Positions 58,683 through 64,000 of a stretch of 64,000 bases of DNA are shown piece by piece (positions within the stretch are counted from its first letter, which is position 1; every line of letters begins with the position of its first letter). The notes beneath the pieces were generated by a model that was given only the letters and a program-made list of their open reading frames with translations, was not told the origin of the DNA and did no database searches. The position numbers were made by a program, and so were the translations under genes. This DNA is from Alkanindiges illinoisensis (GTDB taxonomy: Bacteria; Pseudomonadota; Gammaproteobacteria; Pseudomonadales; Moraxellaceae), in assembly GCF_004377485.1 (NCBI RefSeq), contig NZ_SNTY01000076.1:58001-122000 (forward strand), in the 5' to 3' direction.

Positions 58683-59540
58683 TTAAGTAGCTAAGGTGGC
58701 TTGCCATAGTTTTAAATGCTGAACTGTGGCAAGCACATCATGGGTTCGAATAATTGACGCGCCCTGCTGTACTGATATCAGGTGTCCTGCCAGTCCAGCA
58801 TATAAGCGCTTATCTACTGCTGCGCCATTGAGCACCTCTCCCAAAAAGCGCTTGCGGGATAAACCGCTTAGCCACGGTAAGCCAAAATAATCATTAAACT
58901 CATAAAGCGTATCTAAGAGCTTTAGATTGTGCTGGGCAATTTTGGCAAATCCAAAGCCGGGATCCAGAATTATATTTTCACGCTGAATTCCTGCATCCAG
59001 TGCTGCATTGACACGCTGCTCAAGTTCACTAATAACCTCCTGTACCACATTGTCATAGTTTGCCAAGCTATTCATGGTATCTGGCTCACCACGCATGTGC
59101 ATGAGAATGACAGGAATATTCAAGCCAGCAGCAACCTGTAAAGCTCCTGGCCGGGTTAGGGCACGTACATCATTCCATAGATGTGCACCCGCCTTAACCG
59201 CTTCTGTAATCACCTCTGGACTGCTGGTATCAACTGAAATAATCACATTCAGCTGTTGGCAAATTGCGGTAACGACGGGTACAACCCGCTGTATTTCTTG
59301 ATCACTGCTCACTTGGGCGGCATTAGGCCGGGTAGACTCCCCGCCAATATCAATTATAGTGGCGCCCTGCTCTACCATTTCCCTAGCACGTTTTAGCGCA
59401 TAATCAAGCTGGGTATATTGGCCGCCATCCGAAAAAGAATCCGGAGTTACATTCAAAATTCCCATTACTTGCGGCTGCGATAAATCCAGCACTTTATTCT
59501 GACATTGAAGTGATACTTTAGGGAGAGAACGCAATTGCAT
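58683..59540 (-). CDS. folP: Dihydropteroate synthase
   Basis: A 285-residue TIM-barrel enzyme of folate synthesis that joins pterin pyrophosphate and p-aminobenzoate. MGILNVTPDSFSDGGQY is the first signature loop, IIDIGGESTRPNAA the second, and ILDPGFGFAK, WLSGLSRKRFLG and the C-terminal SIIRTHDV are the pterin/pAba-binding elements. ATG 59540 has GGAA six bases upstream and is preferred over the TTG at 59561. It follows ftsH across a terminator. Confidence 0.94.
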   Translation of the reverse strand: MQLRSLPKVSLQCQNKVLDLSQPQVMGILNVTPDSFSDGGQYTQLDYALKRAREMVEQGATIIDIGGESTRPNAAQVSSDQEIQRVVPVVTAICQQLNVIISVDTSSPEVITEAVKAGAHLWNDVRALTRPGALQVAAGLNIPVILMHMRGEPDTMNSLANYDNVVQEVISELEQRVNAALDAGIQRENIILDPGFGFAKIAQHNLKLLDTLYEFNDYFGLPWLSGLSRKRFLGEVLNGAAVDKRLYAGLAGHLISVQQGASIIRTHDVLATVQHLKLWQATLAT

Positions 59541-59578
59541 AGGTTTTTCCAGTTCAGGCAAGGCTATATCTTAAATAA

Positions 59579-59610
59579 AAAAACCGCGCTTTAAACAAAG
59601 CACGGTTTTT
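59579..59610 (-). terminator. Terminator between ftsH and folP
   Basis: AAAAACCGCGCTTT and AAAGCACGGTTTTT form a long stem with one mismatched pair and a four-base AAAC loop. It lies about 70 bases after the ftsH stop and has A/T tails on both sides. Confidence 0.82.
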
Positions 59611-59681
59611 AATGAGGCTATATAAGCGCTAGTTTTGCAATTAAACAGTAATTATTAGCTGTTATATTTTGCATGCACTGC

Positions 59682-61586
59682 TTAAATAGCTGGCAATGGC
59701 GGCGGGGTTGAGCCACCTGACGATGAACCACCGCTATCAATGCTATGGGTTGGTACCGGATTGATTGGCTCATACACACGTGGCGGTTTTGGATCACGGC
59801 CCGCCATAATATCCAGAATTTGCTCGCGGTCAATGGTTTCCCATTCCAGCAACGCTTTTACCATGGCATGTGCAATGTCCAGATTGGATTCAATCAGGTC
59901 ACGGGCAATCTTGTATTGCTCATCCAGAATGCGACGTACCTCAGCATCCACCTGTTGCTGGGTGGCTTCTGAAATGGTACGACTACCCACATTACCAAAG
60001 AAAGACTGGGACTGGTCATCTTCATAAACCATCACGCCCAATTTGTCTGACATGCCATATTTAGTAACCATAGCACGGGCAATTTTGGTTGCACGTTCAA
60101 AGTCATTGGATGCGCCAGTTGATTGCTGATTGATAAACACTTCCTCAGCAATACGGCCACCAAACAAAATAGAAATTTCATTCAGCATTTTGTGCTTATA
60201 ATGGCTAATGCGGTCATGTTCAGGCAATTGCCAAGTCACACCCAGTGCCCAGCCACGCGGCATAATGGTCACTTTATGCACAGGATCGGTTTCCGGCAAT
60301 AACTCAGCCACAATCGCATGACCAGCTTCATGATACGCCGTGGCCTTGCGCTCTTCTTCACGCAGCACCATGGATTTACGCTCAGGACCCATATAAATCT
60401 TGTCCTTGGCGTCCTCAAAGTCGTGCATATCGACAGTGTTTTTATTGCGGCGGGCGGCAAACAAGGCAGCTTCATTTACCAGATTAGCCAGATCAGCACC
60501 ACTAAAACCGGGTGTACCGCGTGCCAGAACCTTGGTATCCACACCAGTTACAGACGGCAGTTTACCCATATGCACATTCAGGATTTGCTCACGGCCTTTA
60601 ATGTCCGGCAAGCCTACAGCAACCTGGCGATCAAAACGACCCGGACGCAGCAACGCCTTATCCAGTACATCAACACGGTTGGTTGCTGCAATGACAATAA
60701 TACCTTCATTGCCTTCAAAGCCATCCATTTCAACCAGCATCTGGTTCAAGGTTTGCTCACGTTCGTCATGACCGCCGCCCGTACCTGAACCACGATGGCG
60801 GCCTACCGCATCAATCTCGTCAATAAAGATGATACATGGCGCATGACGTTTGGCTTGTTCAAACATATCACGCACGCGGGATGCACCGACACCAACAAAC
60901 ATTTCAACGAAGTCGGAACCGGAAATTGAAAAGAACGGTACTTTGGCTTCACCAGCAATGGCTTTAGCCAGCAGGGTTTTACCTGTTCCCGGTGGGCCAA
61001 CCATCAGCACACCACGTGGAATCTTGGCACCCAGACGCTTGAACTTGGCCGGGTCTTTCAGGAAGTCGACAATTTCAACCACTTCCTGCTTGGCTTCATC
61101 ACAGCCTGCCACATCCTTAAAGGTGACCTTGATCTGGTCATCAGTCAGCATTTTGGCTTTCGACTTGCCAAAGCTCATTGGCCCGCCCTTGCCACCTGCA
61201 CCGCCCTGCATGTTACGCATAAAGAACATGAATAGCAGAATAATCAGTAATACCGGGAAGCTGGCAATCAGCAACTGCATAAGCAGGCCTTGACGATGTG
61301 GCGCAGTACCTTCAATTTCTACATTATTTTTAATCAAGTTAGGCATTAGCTCAGCATCAGTTACGGCTGGACGAATACTTTCAAATGCTGTGCCATTGCG
61401 TTTTTCACCCGCAATTCTCTCGCCGTCAATTTTGACCTGCTTGATTTGTCCCGCATTAACCGCAGCGACGAACTCAGAATAGTTCAGTTGATCCGGCTTG
61501 TTGCGGTTTTCAAAGTTGCTAAATACCAGCACGAGAACACCGATGATGACAAGCCACAACACGGCATTCTTAACGAGATCGCTCAA
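59682..61586 (-). CDS. ftsH: ATP-dependent zinc metalloprotease FtsH
   Basis: A 634-residue inner-membrane protease. Two N-terminal membrane helices (about 7-24 and 104-122) flank a periplasmic domain. The AAA ATPase has Walker A GPPGTGKT at 197-204, the pore loop MFVGVG near 229-234, Walker B IIFIDEID, and the second-region-of-homology arginines at RPGRFDR. The zinc site HEAGH is at 419-423. A Gly/Ser/Pro-rich tail follows. An extended -10 promoter lies just upstream. Confidence 0.96.
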   Translation of the reverse strand: MSDLVKNAVLWLVIIGVLVLVFSNFENRNKPDQLNYSEFVAAVNAGQIKQVKIDGERIAGEKRNGTAFESIRPAVTDAELMPNLIKNNVEIEGTAPHRQGLLMQLLIASFPVLLIILLFMFFMRNMQGGAGGKGGPMSFGKSKAKMLTDDQIKVTFKDVAGCDEAKQEVVEIVDFLKDPAKFKRLGAKIPRGVLMVGPPGTGKTLLAKAIAGEAKVPFFSISGSDFVEMFVGVGASRVRDMFEQAKRHAPCIIFIDEIDAVGRHRGSGTGGGHDEREQTLNQMLVEMDGFEGNEGIIVIAATNRVDVLDKALLRPGRFDRQVAVGLPDIKGREQILNVHMGKLPSVTGVDTKVLARGTPGFSGADLANLVNEAALFAARRNKNTVDMHDFEDAKDKIYMGPERKSMVLREEERKATAYHEAGHAIVAELLPETDPVHKVTIMPRGWALGVTWQLPEHDRISHYKHKMLNEISILFGGRIAEEVFINQQSTGASNDFERATKIARAMVTKYGMSDKLGVMVYEDDQSQSFFGNVGSRTISEATQQQVDAEVRRILDEQYKIARDLIESNLDIAHAMVKALLEWETIDREQILDIMAGRDPKPPRVYEPINPVPTHSIDSGGSSSGGSTPPPLPAI

Positions 61587-61624
61587 AGCTTTCTTCCCAT
61601 ATATACATGATGATCACAGCATGC

Positions 61625-61633
61625 ATTATAGCA
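61625..61633 (-). promoter_or_regulatory. Candidate ftsH promoter, extended -10
   Basis: On the minus strand this reads TGC-TATAAT, a perfect -10 hexamer with the extended TG. It lies about 40 bases before the ftsH start. No good -35 hexamer was found at 17 bases. Confidence 0.6.
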
Positions 61634-61669
61634 TTCAAATCATGAACCTAATGTCGATATTCGGTACAT

Positions 61670-61690
61670 GATCACCTGATAGATGTGATC
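61670..61690. repeat. Palindrome upstream of ftsH
   Basis: GATCAC (61670-61675) and GTGATC (61685-61690) are perfect arms with a nine-base spacer between the rlmE stop and the ftsH promoter. The half-site order is opposite to that of a CRP site. It may be an operator or the stem of a weak rlmE terminator. Confidence 0.4.
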
Positions 61691-61758
61691 TTTCACTCAG
61701 GTTTTGACTCAATTTAAGCTCCAGTTAATCTCAACAGTCGCTTAACTTTTTAAATTCG

Positions 61759-62406
61759 TTATAAGGATTTTTTACGTCCCTGGCCCAGCAAATATACTTC
61801 TTTTGAACGGGCACGCGAGGCAGCAGGCTTGGTGGTTTTGAGCACATCAAAAGTATCGACAATCGATTTGCGGTATTCATCAAAGCCTTCCCCCTGAAAT
61901 ACCTTCACAAGAAACTGTCCTTTGGGACTCAGTACCCGATTTGCAAAATCAAGGGCCAACTCACACAGATAAATCATGCGGGGCTGATCAACAGAAGTAT
62001 TACCAGATGTATTGGGGGCCATATCAGAAATTACAACATCTACTTGTCGGCCATTTAATATTTTTAACAATTCATCAAAAACAGCCTGCTCCCGGAAGTC
62101 CCCTTGCAGGAAGGTTACATCAGGTAACGCATCCATGTGCAAGATATCAGAAGCTACTACTAGCCCCTTGGAACCCACCAGCTTGCCCGCAATTTGCGAC
62201 CAGCTACCCGGTGCTGCCCCCAGATCAACCACGGTCATGCCCGGCTTAATCAGGTTGTACTTTTCCTGAATTTCAAGCAGCTTGTAGGCCGCACGCGCCC
62301 GGTACCCATCTTTATGTGCCTTCTTAACGTAAAAATCATCCAGGTGCTCCCGCATCCACGCGCGACTACTTTTGGATAGCTTATTGTTGGTAATGCGTGT
62401 GGCCAT
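61759..62406 (-). CDS. rlmE: 23S rRNA 2'-O-methyltransferase RlmE (RrmJ/FtsJ)
   Basis: A 215-residue enzyme that methylates U2552 of 23S rRNA. The catalytic K-D-K-E set is visible in [25 protein letters not shown] and [15 protein letters not shown]; the SAM loop is [12 protein letters not shown]. Length is typical. It is upstream of ftsH on the same strand as in many gammaproteobacteria, but the usual divergent yhbY gene on its other side is replaced by an HxlR regulator. Confidence 0.95.
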   Translation of the reverse strand: MATRITNNKLSKSSRAWMREHLDDFYVKKAHKDGYRARAAYKLLEIQEKYNLIKPGMTVVDLGAAPGSWSQIAGKLVGSKGLVVASDILHMDALPDVTFLQGDFREQAVFDELLKILNGRQVDVVISDMAPNTSGNTSVDQPRMIYLCELALDFANRVLSPKGQFLVKVFQGEGFDEYRKSIVDTFDVLKTTKPAASRARSKEVYLLGQGRKKSL

Positions 62407-62516
62407 AGCTCAACCTGTAAAAAACCAGTTTCATTAAATATGTTTTCTTGCTGCAAGAACAGTGCAGATATTAACTGATTTTGTCAGTGTTTTTATCTCA
62501 AATGTGCACAAACCCG

Positions 62517-62876
62517 CTATCTACTTGTCGCTGCTTCAGCCTGTGGCAGCAAATTTTCGCGTCCCCACAGCTCCATGGCACGAATGACAGGTGCCAGCGT
62601 TTTACCCTTACTGGTCAGGGAATACTCAACCTTGGGCGGTACTTCTGCATAAACCTGCCGAAATACGATGCCACTGGCTTCCAGCTCACGCAACTGATTG
62701 GTTAGCATGCGCTGGGTAATGCCGGGTAAGCGCCTGCGGATTTCATTGAAACGCAAGGTTTCATCCAGTAAATGATACAGAATGACGCCTTTCCATTTAC
62801 CCCCAATAATCTCAAGCACACCCTCTACCGGGCAGCCTACCGTACAGTCCAGACGCTGATGCGCAATGTTGGGCAT
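62517..62876 (-). CDS. HxlR-type (DUF24) redox-responsive regulator
   Basis: A 119-residue winged-helix regulator. [20 protein letters not shown] near residue 11 has the two N-terminal cysteines typical of YodB/QorR-like redox or electrophile sensors; [28 protein letters not shown] is the recognition region, and [19 protein letters not shown] the wing. AGGA seven bases before the ATG is a good ribosome site. It is divergent from the quinone-oxidoreductase-type gene at 63194, with a palindrome midway at 63027-63046. It probably represses that gene until quinones or other electrophiles modify the cysteines. Confidence 0.85.
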   Translation of the reverse strand: MPNIAHQRLDCTVGCPVEGVLEIIGGKWKGVILYHLLDETLRFNEIRRRLPGITQRMLTNQLRELEASGIVFRQVYAEVPPKVEYSLTSKGKTLAPVIRAMELWGRENLLPQAEAATSR

Positions 62877-63026
62877 TTGGTTTCCTAAAAAATCATAAGA
62901 TCAGCAAGCTTTAATCAGCTAATGTGAACGACATGGCTTATGGACAAAAGTTGCTGGATCTGGAATAGCATGCAGGCCATTAATCCTGAATCAGGACGCT
63001 TAAGGTTGGCGCTCACATCATACCTA

Positions 63027-63046
63027 TAGTATCAAAAAGGATACTA
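63027..63046. promoter_or_regulatory. Candidate HxlR operator
   Basis: TAGTATC and GATACTA form a perfect 7-bp inverted repeat with a six-base spacer (AAAAAG). It lies in the middle of the 317-base intergenic region, about 150 bases from each start codon. Its symmetry and half-site length fit a dimeric winged-helix repressor. Confidence 0.65.
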
Positions 63047-63133
63047 GGTGTCATGAATGTGCATTCTTGCAGAAATAGAACTTTACTCTTAAGGTGTGTA
63101 ATTAATGGGTCTTTATTTTAGTTTACAAGCATT

Positions 63134-63189
63134 AGGATTCTAGGATTCTAGGATTCTAGGATTCTAGGATTCTAGGATTCTAGGATTCT
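63134..63189 (+). repeat. 8-bp tandem repeat (seven copies) carrying Shine-Dalgarno sequences
   Basis: AGGATTCT is repeated exactly seven times without change, ending four bases before the ATG at 63194. Each unit carries AGGA; the last one lies eight bases before the ATG, an ideal ribosome-binding distance. Because the unit is 8 bases and holds TAG at every junction, all three frames contain stops, so the repeat cannot be coding. Such perfect short tandem repeats are typical of slipped-strand phase variation. Confidence 0.95.
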
Positions 63190-63193
63190 AACC

Positions 63194-63875
63194 ATGCGTG
63201 CAGTTGTCTACCAAAACTCCCTATCGATTGATCAACAACAATCACTGATTGACATTAACCTGCCCGAACCCGTTGCACATGGGCATGATTTACTGGTTAA
63301 AGTTAAAGCCATTTCAGTTAACCCGGTCGATACCAAAATTCGCAAAAGAGTGCAGCCTGAAGCTGGCCAGTACAAGGTGCTGGACTGGGATGCTGCTGGA
63401 ATTGTAAAAGCAGTGGGTGATGCGGTAAGCCAGTTTAAGGTGGGTGATGAAGTATTTTATGCCGGTGATTTGAGTCGCTCCGGGATCAATCGTGAATTTC
63501 ATCTGGTGGACGAACGTATTGTTGGCCTAAAACCCAAAACCCTTTCCTTTGAACAAGCTGCTGCCCTGCCGCTCACCAGTATTACTGCCTGGGAAGCCCT
63601 GTTTGACCGTTTGAAGATTAAAACTTCCGATTCAACTGAAACAGGAACAATTCTGATTATTGGTGGTGCGGGCGGCGTGGGTTCCATTGCCATTCAGCTA
63701 CTGCGTGCACTAACCAATTTAACCATTATAGCAACAGCATCACGACCGGAAAGCAAAGCATGGTGCCAGAAACTAGGCGCGCATGTGGTGCTGGATCACA
63801 GTCAGTCCTTAACTGAGCAGTTTCAGGCCCAGCAATTGCAGGCGCCACAGTATGTGTTTTCAACCACCTATACTA
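63194..63875 (+). pseudogene. Zinc-type alcohol dehydrogenase-like / quinone oxidoreductase, truncated by an IS
   Basis: About 227 native residues of the medium-chain dehydrogenase family, zinc-free quinone-oxidoreductase-like branch (YogA/ZADH type). VKAISVNPVDTKIRKRV, KVLDWDAAGIVKAVGD and the NADPH-binding IIGGAGGVGSIAIQLLRAL are visible; the last part is SLTEQFQ followed by YVFSTTYT. A complete member is about 335 residues, so the C-terminal third is missing. The frame runs a few codons into the insertion sequence before stopping at 63886. Its ribosome site is the last AGGA of the tandem repeat. It is divergent from the HxlR regulator. Confidence 0.85.
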
Positions 63876-64000
63876 GGGTCTGTTGACATTTACTGTTGAT
63901 AATTAACCCTATAAAGGTAGCCATAAAAATATACAGGCTAAGGCAACAGAACTTTGATAATTTCTTTTGAGCTTGTCATATCGAGTAGCTATTCCTCTAA
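63876..64000 (-). mobile_element. IS5-family-like insertion sequence, one end only
   Basis: The end GGGTCTGTTGACATTTACTG begins at about 63876, directly after TA (or CTAG at 63873-63876), the usual IS5-family target. Inside it a minus-strand frame encodes a transposase C-terminus. The element runs off the window. The opposite inverted repeat and target duplication are not visible, so the exact edge may be off by one or two bases. Confidence 0.8.
63909..64000 (-). CDS. IS5-family-like transposase, C-terminal fragment
   Basis: On the minus strand the frame reads RGIATRYDKLKRNYQSSVAL and then ACIFLWLPL before a TAG stop at 63909-63911. The R.I.TRYDKL.RNY pattern is typical of the end of IS5-family DDE transposases of the IS427-like group. 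Only about 30 residues are in the window. Confidence 0.8.
   Translation of the reverse strand, partial: RGIATRYDKLKRNYQSSVALACIFLWLPL

Noticed and set aside
61670..61690. CRP/Vfr binding site upstream of ftsH
   Set aside because: The arms read GATCAC...GTGATC, the reverse of the TGTGA...TCACA order, so CRP binding is unlikely.
63134..63189. Short CRISPR-like array
   Set aside because: The units are 8 bases with no spacers between them, so this is a simple tandem repeat.

Overview
The window looks like chromosomal core DNA of a gammaproteobacterium of the Moraxellaceae, close to Acinetobacter or Alkanindiges. This is inferred from gene content and order: a 13-gene nuo operon with fused nuoCD, the rlmE-ftsH-folP run, a dolP/yraN/lpoA/rsmI cluster, fpr with a divergent finR-like LysR gene, and moderate G+C. 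No rRNA, tRNA, CRISPR array, prophage or integron was seen. Genes are tightly packed with short AT-rich control regions.

Region by region. 1-13 kb: a PLP-dependent desulfhydrase/deaminase, a YhiN-type flavoprotein, an ammonium channel behind a probable NtrC/sigma-54 control region, several small membrane or envelope proteins (DUF421, DUF4870, YARHG, DUF2306, DUF805), a five-repeat MscS-related membrane protein, ferredoxin-NADP reductase with its LysR neighbour, a GNAT acetyltransferase and uracil phosphoribosyltransferase. 13.3-28.5 kb: the complete respiratory complex I operon, nuoA-N, on the minus strand and ending at a terminator. 29-34 kb: a MacA-MacB-outer membrane factor export operon on the plus strand. 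34-38 kb, minus strand: Dps, two unrecognised membrane proteins, FabI and two exported proteins. 38.2-47.3 kb, minus strand: a MltD-type lytic transglycosylase with seven LysM domains, followed by yejA, yejB, yejE and yejF, probably one unit joining peptidoglycan cleavage to peptide uptake. 47.6-52 kb, plus strand: a fused RNase HI-DnaQ protein, an orphan protein resembling the N-terminal Hpt-like part of ChpA, and NudC. 52-58 kb: an erythromycin-esterase family protein, an exported esterase, and the envelope cluster dolP, yraN, lpoA with divergent rsmI. 58-62.4 kb: a small lipoprotein, folP, ftsH and rlmE. 62.5-64 kb: a small accessory locus made of an HxlR-type regulator, a 20-bp palindromic operator, seven copies of an 8-bp repeat that each carry a Shine-Dalgarno-like AGGA, and a quinone-oxidoreductase-type gene cut by an IS5-like element running off the right edge.

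The most unusual items are the tandem-repeat ribosome-binding region and IS-broken gene at the right end, the RNase HI-DnaQ fusion, the orphan ChpA-like scaffold, the mltD-yejABEF arrangement with LysM expansion, and an LpoA homologue without the TPR half or lipobox. Most of the window is otherwise ordinary housekeeping sequence. All identifications come from reading motifs; no database search was run.
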